A stretch of DNA of 64,000 nt. Origin: Streptomyces uncialis. GTDB lineage: Bacteria > Actinomycetota > Actinomycetes > Streptomycetales > Streptomycetaceae. Made by a program: the position numbers and the translations under genes. How positions within the stretch are numbered: position 1 is the stretch's first letter; the number at the start of each line of letters is the position of its first letter. This document shows positions 57,334 through 64,000 of the stretch, one piece after another. Below the pieces are notes generated by a model. That model worked only from the letters and a program-made list of their open reading frames with translations, did not search any database and was not told the DNA's origin. The stretch lies in the NCBI RefSeq assembly GCF_036250755.1, contig NZ_CP109583.1:3286001-3350000 (forward strand), given 5' to 3'.

Positions 57334-58194
57334 ATGCTCAGGCTGGGCAGGCGCGAGTTCGACGCGCACGAGCCGGTGATCATGGCGATCGTCAACCGCA
57401 CCCCGGACTCCTTCTACGACCAGGGGGCCACGTTCCACGACGAACCGGCGCTCGGCCGGGTGGAGCAGGCGGTCGCCGAGGGGGCCGCGATCATCGACAT
57501 CGGCGGCGTCAAGGCGGGCCCCGGCGCCGAGGTCACCGCCGAGGAGGAGGCCCGCCGCACGGTGGGTTTCGTGGCCGAGGTACGGCGCCGGTTCCCCGAC
57601 GTGATCATCAGCGTGGACACCTGGCGGCACGAGGTCGGCGCGGCCGTGTGCGAGGCGGGCGCGGACCTGCTGAACGACGCGTGGGGCGGGGTCGACCCCA
57701 AGCTGGCGGAGGTGGCCGCGCGGTACGGGGTGGGGCTGGTCTGCACCCACGCGGGCGGGGCGGAGCCCCGGACCCGGCCGCACCGCGTCGGGTACGACGA
57801 CGTGATGGCGGACATCCTGCGGGTCACCGTGGGGCTGGCCGAGCGGGCGGTGTCCCTCGGGGTGCCGCGCGAGTCCGTGCTGATCGATCCCGGGCACGAC
57901 TTCGGGAAGAACACCCGGCACTCGCTGGAGGCCACGCGGCGGCTCGGGGAGATGGTGGTCACGGGGTGGCCCGTGCTGGTGTCACTGTCCAACAAGGACT
58001 TCGTCGGGGAGACGCTGGACCGGCCCGTCAAGGAGCGGGTGATCGGGACGCTGGCGACGACCGCGGTGTCCGCGTGGCTGGGGGCGCAGGTGTATCGCGT
58101 CCATGAGGTCGAGGAGACCCGGCAGGTGCTGGACATGGTCGCGACGATCGCGGGCCACCGGGCCCCGGCGGTCGCCCGCCGCGGCCTGGCGTGA
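57334..58194 (+). CDS. folP2: dihydropteroate synthase-family protein, FolP2 type
   Basis: 286 residues with a DHPS TIM barrel: MAIVNRTPDSFYDQG for the pterin loop, ISVDTWRHEV, DLLNDAWGG, LIDPGHDFGKN and a basic ERVIGT end. In active DHPS the second loop reads DIGGESTRPG; here it is DIGGVKAGPG, so the Ser-Thr-Arg segment is missing. Mycobacterial FolP2 has the same loss and is reported to lack DHPS activity. The start ATG has GGAGGGAC upstream. It probably does not make folate; its real reaction is unknown. Stop codon abuts repeat island D. Confidence 0.9.
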   Translation: MLRLGRREFDAHEPVIMAIVNRTPDSFYDQGATFHDEPALGRVEQAVAEGAAIIDIGGVKAGPGAEVTAEEEARRTVGFVAEVRRRFPDVIISVDTWRHEVGAAVCEAGADLLNDAWGGVDPKLAEVAARYGVGLVCTHAGGAEPRTRPHRVGYDDVMADILRVTVGLAERAVSLGVPRESVLIDPGHDFGKNTRHSLEATRRLGEMVVTGWPVLVSLSNKDFVGETLDRPVKERVIGTLATTAVSAWLGAQVYRVHEVEETRQVLDMVATIAGHRAPAVARRGLA

Positions 58195-58925
58195 CGCCTT
58201 CGCTTGCGCTTTTGAGGTCTTCCCGGGTGGGCGCGCTTGTTCCCGTGCGGGTCGCTCGTGGGGTGCGCGGTTCCCCGCGCCCCTGGGTCTGTCCGGGTGG
58301 GCGCACTTCGTTCCTGTACAGGTCGTCCGTGGGTGCGCAGTTCCCCGCGCCCCTGGGTGGCGCCCCCCTTGCCGTCGCTCTTCGGGTGCGGGTCCGCCCT
58401 CGTCTTTTGCGCGGTTCCCCGCGCCCCTGGGTCTGTCCGGGTGGGCGCACTTGTCCCTGTGCCGTCGCTCGGTGGGTGCGCAGTTCCCCGCGCCCCTTTG
58501 GGGCTGTCCGCCATGCGGGTCCTTCGCTTGTGGACCCCCCTTCCTCCCGCAGTCGCGCTGCTGCGGGAGGGGGTGGGCGGGAATCTCTGCCCGCAGACTC
58601 CGATGCTCTTCAGTAGGACCACAGGGACGTCGTACCGAGCGCGTTGGAGCGAGGACGGAGAATCCCGACCGGCACCGACCCGAAGAACCCACAGGACGCG
58701 CCCCAAAGGGGCGCGGGGAACTGCGCGAAGGCGAGGGCCGACCCGCACCCTAAGAGCGACCGCAAGGGGGCAGCATCCAGGGGCGCGGGGAACTGCGCAC
58801 CCCACGAGCGACGGCACAGGAACAAGCGCGTCCACCCGGACGGACCTCGGAAGCGCAAGCGAAGGCGACCCGCACAGGGAACAGGTACGCCCAGCCGGAG
58901 GGACCTCGAAAGCGCTAGCGAAGGC
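58195..58925. repeat. modular repeat island D
   Basis: Convergent gap filled from stop codon to stop codon. GCCTTCGCTTGCGCTTTTGAGG directly follows the folP2 stop, and AAAGCGCTAGCGAAGGCGG directly follows (on the minus strand) the LOG stop. GCGCAGTTCCCCGCG or its GCGCGG variant occurs four times in plus orientation (about 58265, 58335, 58409 and 58478) and twice inverted (about 58711 and 58783), with a core copy between. Confidence 0.92.
58548..58730 (+). repeat. structured repeat core, copy D
   Basis: CGGGAATCTC (58578-58587) pairs with GAGAATCCCG (58658-58667). CCTCCCGCAG and CTGCGGGAGG form a perfect outer hairpin. Inner sequence is the GCGTTGGAGCG version shared with copy B. Confidence 0.8.
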
Positions 58926-58927
58926 GG

Positions 58928-59677
58928 CTAGCCGGAGACCTCCTTCGTGACCATCTGGACGGCCTCCTCGACACTGTCGGTGACATGGAAGAGCAGCAGG
59001 TCCTTGTCCGCCGCCTTGCCGCTCGCGACCACCGTGTCGCGGAGCCAGTCGACGAGCCCGCCCCAGTACGCGGAGCCGAACAGCACGATCGGGAAGCGGG
59101 TGACCTTCCGGGTCTGCACCAGTGTCAGCGCCTCGAAGAGTTCGTCGAGCGTCCCGAACCCGCCGGGCAGCACCACGAACCCCTGGGCGTACTTCACGAA
59201 CATCGTCTTGCGGACGAAGAAGTAGCGGAAGTTCACGCCGATGTCGACATGCTCGTTGAGCCCCTGCTCGAAGGGCAGCTCGATCCCGAGCCCGACGGAG
59301 ATGCCCTGGGCCTCGCGCGCGCCCTTGTTCGCGGCCTCCATCGCGCCGGGGCCGCCCCCGGTGATGACCGCGAAGCCCGCGCCGACCAGCGCCTTGCCGA
59401 TCTGCACCCCGGCCTCGTAGTCGGGCGTGCCGGGCCGGGTGCGGGCGGAGCCGAAGACGCTGATGGCGCTCGGCAGTTCCGCGAGCGCGCCGAAGCCCTC
59501 GACGAACTCGGACTGGATGCGCATGACCCGCCAGGGATCGGTGTGCACCCATTCCGAGTCACCCTCGGTGTCCAGCAGCCGCTGGTCGGTGGTGCCGGGC
59601 TGGATCTGCTCGCGCCGACGCACCACGGGCCCGAGTACCTGCTCCTCCGGCGGTCCCTGTGCTTCCGGAATGCCCAT
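58928..59677 (-). CDS. LOG-family Rossmann protein (nucleoside 5'-monophosphate phosphoribohydrolase)
   Basis: 249 residues. VFGSARTRPGTPDYE, GGGPGAMEAANKGA and PGGFGTLDELFEALT are the LOG family motifs; the last includes the PGGxGTxxE catalytic region. Plant and mycobacterial homologues (Rv1205) cleave cytokinin riboside monophosphates to the free base; others act as PpnN-like nucleotidases. Cytosolic. The 30-residue N-terminal extension is unrecognised. It lies between folP2 and dapE, as in mycobacteria. Confidence 0.92.
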   Translation of the reverse strand: MGIPEAQGPPEEQVLGPVVRRREQIQPGTTDQRLLDTEGDSEWVHTDPWRVMRIQSEFVEGFGALAELPSAISVFGSARTRPGTPDYEAGVQIGKALVGAGFAVITGGGPGAMEAANKGAREAQGISVGLGIELPFEQGLNEHVDIGVNFRYFFVRKTMFVKYAQGFVVLPGGFGTLDELFEALTLVQTRKVTRFPIVLFGSAYWGGLVDWLRDTVVASGKAADKDLLLFHVTDSVEEAVQMVTKEVSG

Positions 59678-59807
59678 AGAACTCCCCTTCCACTGACGGT
59701 CTTGCGACTTCAGCCTAGATCCACCGGGGTGGCGAACGGGGCAATGCCGGATGTCCGGCGGGAGTCACACGCGGTTACGGGCGGGTGGACGGGCCGGACC
59801 GGGGCGG

Positions 59808-60935
59808 TCAGGAGGTGAGCCAGACCCGCAGCCGGTCCTCCGCCGCGAGGATCTTGCCGGTGTCCACCCGCTCGTCCCGCTTGTGCGCGAGGTGCGGGTT
59901 GCCGGGCCCGTAGTTCACCGCGGGCACGCCCAGCGCGCTGAACCGCGACACATCCGTCCAGCCGTACTTGGGCTGCGGGGTGCCGCCCACCGCCTCGATG
60001 AAGGCACGGGCCGCCGGGTGCGACAGCCCCGGCATCGCGGCGCCGCTGTGGTCGTCGATCACGAACTCGTCGATCCCGCAGTCCGCGAAGACCTCCCGCA
60101 CATGGGCGAGCGCCTCGTCCTCCGTGCGGTCCGGGGCGTAGCGGAAGTTGACGGTGACGGTGCAGAGGTCCGGGATGACGTTCCCGGCGACGCCGCCCTC
60201 GATGCGTACGGCGTTCAGCCCCTCGCGGTACTCCAGCCCGTCGATGACCGGGTAGCGGGGCCGGTAGCCGGCGAGCCGGGCGAGGATCGGGGCGGCGGCG
60301 TGGATCGCGTTGGAGCCGAGCCATGAGCGCGCGGAGTGGGCGCGTTCGCCGCGGGTGCGCAGCAGGACCCGCAGGGTGCCCTGGCAGCCGCCCTCGACCT
60401 GCTGGTCGGAGGGTTCGAGGAGGACCGCGAAATCGGCCTCCAGCCAGCTCGGGTGGGCCGCGGCGAGGTGCTTGAGCCCGTTGCGCTCGGCGGCGACCTC
60501 CTCGTTGTCGTAGAACACGAAGGTGAGGTCGCGGTTGGGCTCGGTGACGGTGCGGGCGATCCGCAGCTGCACGGCGACACCGGACTTCATGTCGCAGGTG
60601 CCGCAGCCCCACAGGACGCCGTCCTCGTCGAGGCGGGAGGGGACGTTGTCCGCGATGGGCACGGTGTCGATGTGCCCGGCGAGCACGACGCGCTGCGCGC
60701 GGCCGAGTTCCGTGCGCGCGACGACGTTGTTGCCGTAGCGGTGGACCGTCAGGTGCGGGAGCGCGCGCAGGGCCGTCTCGATCGCGTCCGCGAGGGGCTT
60801 CTCCGTGCCGCTCTCGGACGGGATGTCCACGAGCCGGGCGGTGAGCTGGGCGGCGTCCTGGTCGAGGTCGAGGTCCAGGACGGGCGCGGGGCGCTCCTGG
60901 GACGACGGGGTTGCGGCGGGTGCGGTGCGGTCCAT
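59808..60935 (-). CDS. dapE: succinyl-diaminopimelate desuccinylase
   Basis: 375 residues, M20 fold. AGHIDTVPIADN has the first metal ligand, GCGTCDMKSG the bridging Asp, FYDNEEVAAERNG the Glu pair, and GERAHSARSWLGSNAIH the dimerisation-domain histidine; the last ligand is in NPHLAHKRDE. It removes succinate in the succinylase route to meso-diaminopimelate and lysine. ATG at 60935; TATTAG at 60946-60951 on the minus strand is a likely -10, leaving a leader of only a few nucleotides. The dapC gene lies 2.3 kb away on the same strand, so two steps of the pathway are close together. Confidence 0.95.
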   Translation of the reverse strand: MDRTAPAATPSSQERPAPVLDLDLDQDAAQLTARLVDIPSESGTEKPLADAIETALRALPHLTVHRYGNNVVARTELGRAQRVVLAGHIDTVPIADNVPSRLDEDGVLWGCGTCDMKSGVAVQLRIARTVTEPNRDLTFVFYDNEEVAAERNGLKHLAAAHPSWLEADFAVLLEPSDQQVEGGCQGTLRVLLRTRGERAHSARSWLGSNAIHAAAPILARLAGYRPRYPVIDGLEYREGLNAVRIEGGVAGNVIPDLCTVTVNFRYAPDRTEDEALAHVREVFADCGIDEFVIDDHSGAAMPGLSHPAARAFIEAVGGTPQPKYGWTDVSRFSALGVPAVNYGPGNPHLAHKRDERVDTGKILAAEDRLRVWLTS

Positions 60936-61061
60936 GGCTCCGACCCTAATACCCCGAACCGGGGGACGAACAAGGGCGATCCGGGCATTCCCCTTCGTCC
61001 GGGCGGGCGTCGGCCCGGGAAACCGCCTTCCGCCGCACCCCGTTTCGCCGGGTGGCTCCAG

Positions 61062-61067
61062 TAACGT
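61062..61067 (+). promoter_or_regulatory. -10 element for a leaderless mRNA
   Basis: TAACGT lies 6 nt before the GTG at 61074, and there is no ribosome site. Confidence 0.55.
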
Positions 61068-61073
61068 GGACGT

Positions 61074-62018
61074 GTGTCCGAACCCACCCGCCCCGTACGG
61101 CGCGGCCGCCTCCTGAGACTCGGGGCGGCCGTGGTCGTCCTGCTCGCGGTCGCGGGCTATGTGGTGACGCACTACCTGACCGGTGGGCGGGGCGCCGCGC
61201 GCTGTGTGGTCGTGTCCGGGATGGGTGACGGGGCGTCCTACGAGTTCTCGTCCGACCAGGCGGTCAACGCGGCGACGATCGCGGCCGTCGGCACCGCGCG
61301 CGGGATGCCCGAGCGGGCGGTGACGATCGCGCTGGCGACCGCGCTCCAGGAGTCCGGGCTGCGCAACATCACGCACGGCGACCGGGACTCGGTCGGACTG
61401 TTCCAGCAGCGGCCCTCGCAGGGCTGGGGCACCGCGGAGCAGATCCAGGACCCGGTGTACTCGGCGGCCGAGTTCTACCGGCATCTGGACGAGGTGGCGG
61501 GCTACTCGCGGCTGCCGCTGACGGTCGCGGCCCAGCGGGTGCAGCGCAGCGGCTTCCCGCAGGCGTACGCGAAGCACGAACCGGACGCCACCCTGCTGTC
61601 GGCCGCACTGACCGGCCGCTCCGAGGCGTCACTGACCTGCGAGGACGGCGACGCGGTCCGCGCCGCCTCACCGTCGGCGGTACGCACCGCGCTGGTACGG
61701 GACTTCGGGCGCGGGGTGCTCCAGCCCGCGGGCGCCACGGTGGCGGGCGAGGACACTCCCCCGGCGTCCGCGGCTCCTTCGCCGCGCATGGGGGGCCGGG
61801 CGCTGCTGGTGCCCGTACCGCGCGGCCAGGAGGACGGGCGCGGGAGCCGTCAGCGGGGCTGGGAGCTGGCGCACTGGGCGGTGGCGAACGCGGCGGCGCT
61901 CGGGATCGACAAGGTCTCCTACGCGGGCCGGGAGTGGACGGGCGACCGCTGGCGCGACACCGGTGCGGGCGCGGCGGGGCGCGGGCCGGATCAGGTCCGA
62001 ATCGTCACTGGACAGTAG
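61074..62018 (+). CDS. membrane-anchored lysozyme/transglycosylase-like protein
   Basis: 314 residues. A basic N-terminus and one TM helix (LGAAVVVLLAVAGYVVTHYL) place the rest outside the cell. ALATALQESGLRNITHG with SVGLFQQRPSQGWGT is the lytic-transglycosylase-like pattern, with the Glu of QESG in the catalytic position. A C-terminal stretch (LAHWAVANAAALGIDKVSYAG, RDTGAGAAG, DQVRIVTGQ) resembles a repeat common in actinobacterial secreted proteins. Database names such as heavy-metal transporter for this family are probably wrong. Divergent from dapE. Confidence 0.85.
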   Translation: MSEPTRPVRRGRLLRLGAAVVVLLAVAGYVVTHYLTGGRGAARCVVVSGMGDGASYEFSSDQAVNAATIAAVGTARGMPERAVTIALATALQESGLRNITHGDRDSVGLFQQRPSQGWGTAEQIQDPVYSAAEFYRHLDEVAGYSRLPLTVAAQRVQRSGFPQAYAKHEPDATLLSAALTGRSEASLTCEDGDAVRAASPSAVRTALVRDFGRGVLQPAGATVAGEDTPPASAAPSPRMGGRALLVPVPRGQEDGRGSRQRGWELAHWAVANAAALGIDKVSYAGREWTGDRWRDTGAGAAGRGPDQVRIVTGQ

Positions 62019-62106
62019 CCCCGCGGCTCACCCACCAGGGGGACACGGTCGGGGGCGTCCCGCGGGCCCGCCGCGGACCGTCGGGCGCACCCTCCCGAAA
62101 GGGCCT

Positions 62107-62130
62107 CGGCCCTTGGGGGGCCAAGGGTCG
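62107..62130 (+). terminator. hairpin downstream of the lysozyme-like gene
   Basis: GGCCCTTGG (62108-62116) pairs with CCAAGGGTC (62121-62129) around GGGG. The preceding 90 bp hold no gene. Confidence 0.65.
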
Positions 62131-62187
62131 GACGGGTCCGGCACCGTCGCCCCCCGAGGGGGTTTGCCCGCCTTTGCGCACGGCAGA

Positions 62188-62202
62188 TAATGCGATGCAT
62201 TA
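62188..62202. promoter_or_regulatory. TAATGC-GAT-GCATTA palindrome upstream of the secreted protein gene
   Basis: An exact 6+6 inverted repeat in the only AT-rich patch of the 302-bp gap, about 120 bp before the ATG. It looks like an operator or a promoter with bound regulator; the regulator is unknown. Confidence 0.5.
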
Positions 62203-62320
62203 CCAAGTCTTTGCTTTGCGATGCCGCAACCTTCGGCGGCTTCGAGCGGTAGTCACGGCGTCCGAGGCGTCCACCGGGCTTCGCGGACAAACCGTTCGTC
62301 CCCTGTTCTGAAGGAGCATC

Positions 62321-62719
62321 ATGTCCCTCCCCCTGACCCGCCGGATCGCTCAGGCCGCGCTGCTGCTCGCGGCGACAGCGGCACCCGTGGTCGGTGCGGC
62401 CGGCTCCGCCAGCGCCGTCGACCTGCCCACCGCCGCCCCCCTGGGCGGGCTCTCCGCGCTCGACGGGGCCAACGTCGGCAACACCGTCGACGGCGCCGCG
62501 ACCAATGCCGGCAAGACCGCCGGGGACGCCGGGAGCAAGGCCGTCAAGAAGGCCGTGCCGCAGGCCGGGAAGACCGTCGGCAAGGGCGCGAAGAAGGCCG
62601 CGCCGGCCGCGCAGAAGACCGCGGGGAGCCTTGGCGGCGGCGCGGGTGAGGTGCTCGGTGGGGTGACCGGGTCCGCCGCCAAGGGTGGGCTGCCGGGTGG
62701 TGGGCTTCCCCTCGGCTGA
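62321..62719 (+). CDS. small secreted Ala/Gly/Lys-rich protein
   Basis: 132 residues. A signal peptide (SLPLTRRIAQAALLLAATAA) with a likely cut after SASA, then a mature part rich in Ala, Gly and Lys: GGLSALDGANVGNTVDG followed by repeated AGKTxGxxxxKAxK units and a glycine-rich end. No cysteine. Similar proteins are widespread in Streptomyces, sometimes misnamed ATP-binding protein. ATG at 62321 with AAGGAG at 5-nt spacing. A role in the cell surface is possible but not shown. Confidence 0.85.
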   Translation: MSLPLTRRIAQAALLLAATAAPVVGAAGSASAVDLPTAAPLGGLSALDGANVGNTVDGAATNAGKTAGDAGSKAVKKAVPQAGKTVGKGAKKAAPAAQKTAGSLGGGAGEVLGGVTGSAAKGGLPGGGLPLG

Positions 62720-62764
62720 TGCTGCCGCGGCGGGGTCCGGGGAGCCGTGCGGCTGCCTGGGCCC

Positions 62765-63175
62765 CGCCTTTGCGTGTCGCCTTCGCTTGCACTTCTGGGG
62801 TTCCACACCCTGGCGTACCTGTTCCCGTACCGGTTCCCCGTGGGTGCGCAGTTTCTCGCAGGTCGCCTTCGCTTGCGCTTCTGGGGTTCCACACCTGGGC
62901 GTCGCCACGTCCGTGCGGGTCGCTCGTGGGGCGCAGTTCCCCGCGCCCCTAGGTCTTCCCTGGTGGGCGTACCTGTTCCTGTGCGGGTCGCTCGTGGGTG
63001 CGCAGTTCCTCGCGCCCCTTAGGTCAACTCACCTGGGCGTCGCCACGTCCGTGCGGGGCGTTCGTGGGGCGCAGTTCCCCGCGCCCCTGGGGTTCCACAC
63101 CTGGGCCGACTTGTTCCTGTGCGGGTACTGACGTGGGTGCGCGGTTCCTCGCGCCCCTTTGGGGCCCTCGTGGGC
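62765..63175. repeat. modular repeat island E (no core)
   Basis: Convergent gap. CGCCTTCGCTTGC modules at about 62777 and 62865; GGGTTCCACACC(C)TGG modules at about 62806, 62883 and 63089; five GCGCAGTTCCCCGCG-like arms, several with CTCGCG in place of CCCGCG. The conserved core seen in the other islands is absent. Confidence 0.88.
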
Positions 63176-63201
63176 GTGCCCCCTCCGTGCGGGGAGTGGG
63201 G

Positions 63202-64000
63202 TCAGGTGAGGCGGGTGGCTGCTGCGGTTACCCGGTCATCGGTGGCTGTGAGGGCGATGCGGATGTGGCGGGCGCCCGCCTCACCGTAGAAGTCGCCGGG
63301 GGCCGCGAGGATGCCCAGGGTGGCCAGGTGGGCCACGGTGTCCCAGCAGGGCTCGTCGCGGGTGGCCCACAGATAGAGGCTGGCCTCGCTGTGGTCGATA
63401 CGGAAGCCCGCGGCTTCCAGCGCCGTGCGCAGGGTGGCGCGGCGGGCCAGGTAGCGGGCGCGCTGCTCCTGGACATGGGTGTCGTCGGAGAGGGCCGCGA
63501 CGACGGCGGCCTGGGTGGGCGCCGAGGTCATCATGCCGCCGTGCTTGCGCAGCTGGAGCAGCGGGCCGAGGACGGCCTCGTCGCCCGCGACGAACGCGGC
63601 CCGGTACCCCGCGAGGTTGGACCGCTTGGACAGCGAGTGGACGGCCACCAGACCCTGGTGGGAGTCGCCGCACACGTCCGGGTGGAGCACCGACACCGGG
63701 TCGGCCTCCCAGCCCAGCTCCAGGTAGCACTCGTCGGAGACGACCAGCACGCCGTGCGCACGCGCCCAGGCGACGGTTTCGGCGAGTTCCGCGCGGGACA
63801 GCACCCGGCCCGTCGGGTTCGACGGGGAGTTCAGCCACAGCAGCCGCAGACCGGTGGGATCGAGGTCGAGGGGGTTGTCGTACGTGACGTACTCGGCGCG
63901 GGCCAGGCGCGCGCCGACCTCGTACGTGGGGTACGCCAGGCGCGGGTAGGCGACCTTGTCCCCGGGGCCGAGGCCCAGTTGGGTGGGCAGCCAGGCGACG
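63202..64000 (-). CDS. dapC: succinyldiaminopimelate transaminase DapC, 5' part outside the window
   Basis: 266 codons are present; the frame runs on past the right edge. Class I/II aminotransferase motifs: AYPTYEVGARLA, NSPSNPTGRVL, VSDECYLELGW, and the PLP lysine in SLSKRSNLAGYR, then an Arg-containing end (ARHIRIAL) that binds the substrate carboxylate. This matches actinobacterial DapC, which makes N-succinyl-LL-DAP, the substrate of the DapE enzyme encoded at 59808-60935. In Streptomyces dapC usually follows a ferredoxin gene, which would lie just beyond this edge. Confidence 0.9.
   Translation of the reverse strand, partial: VAWLPTQLGLGPGDKVAYPRLAYPTYEVGARLARAEYVTYDNPLDLDPTGLRLLWLNSPSNPTGRVLSRAELAETVAWARAHGVLVVSDECYLELGWEADPVSVLHPDVCGDSHQGLVAVHSLSKRSNLAGYRAAFVAGDEAVLGPLLQLRKHGGMMTSAPTQAAVVAALSDDTHVQEQRARYLARRATLRTALEAAGFRIDHSEASLYLWATRDEPCWDTVAHLATLGILAAPGDFYGEAGARHIRIALTATDDRVTAAATRLT

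Noticed and set aside
62685..63131. 148-codon open frame in island E
   Set aside because: It consists of translated repeat modules and overlaps the end of the secreted protein gene; no ribosome site.

Overview
The window is chromosomal DNA from a high-GC actinomycete, almost certainly Streptomyces. GC is about 72% with strong G/C bias at third codon positions, GTG starts are common, several genes look leaderless, and most orthologues recognised are Streptomyces core-genome proteins. No tRNA, rRNA, CRISPR array, IS transposase, phage gene or attachment site was seen.

Layout. 1-2.8 kb: a class V aminotransferase (cut by the left edge), an IclR-type regulator and a MatC-type dicarboxylate carrier. 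3.1-14 kb: NAD(H) pyrophosphatase NudC, an M20 dipeptidase, two adjacent UvrD-like helicase-nucleases resembling mycobacterial AdnB and AdnA, and an alkyltransferase-like protein; this is a DNA-repair block. 14-20.6 kb: a large membrane protein with a pseudokinase-like centre and an LPG-synthase-type membrane domain, then two tandem lipoprotein peptidases. 20.7-29.5 kb: MoeZ, a spherulin-4 glycosidase-like protein with an NAD-dependent epimerase, a low-complexity stretch, a DUF3152 metalloprotease, an alpha/beta hydrolase, a TetR regulator and DUF3107. 29.6-41 kb: ferritin-like protein, DEAD-box helicase, hydrolase, NYN protein, MarC, PHP phosphoesterase, DUF6758 and SUFU-domain proteins. 41-46.4 kb: a CorA Mg2+ transporter with a very long leader, a lipoprotein, an MgtE-N/CBS protein and a DUF1003 protein. 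46.9-54.5 kb: Mrp, TatB, HtrA, a zinc anti-sigma factor, ECF sigma factor SigE and a divergent O-methyltransferase; this is the actinobacterial envelope-stress locus. 54.8-64 kb: DUF3117, enoyl-CoA hydratase, TagA, a DivIVA-like protein, FolP2-type DHPS, LOG, DapE, a lysozyme-like membrane protein, a small secreted protein and DapC (cut by the right edge).

From memory, gene order in two stretches parallels the Mycobacterium tuberculosis regions around Rv3199c-Rv3211 and Rv1202-Rv1239c, so most of the window is old, vertically inherited core.

The least explained feature is a family of interspersed modular repeats. Five intergenic islands (about 30.0-30.7, 38.9-39.5, 46.4-46.85, 58.2-58.9 and 62.8-63.2 kb) are built from the same short modules, chiefly GCGCAGTTCCCCGCGCCCC. 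Four of them also carry a conserved core of about 90 nt, bounded by a 10-bp stem and with pairing-preserving changes between copies, which suggests a structured nucleic-acid element. Other points of interest are an upstream short ORF in the corA leader, a CTG start overlapping an upstream ORF at the DEAD-box gene, an ATT start for the O-methyltransferase, and an autoregulatory-looking ECF promoter at sigE.
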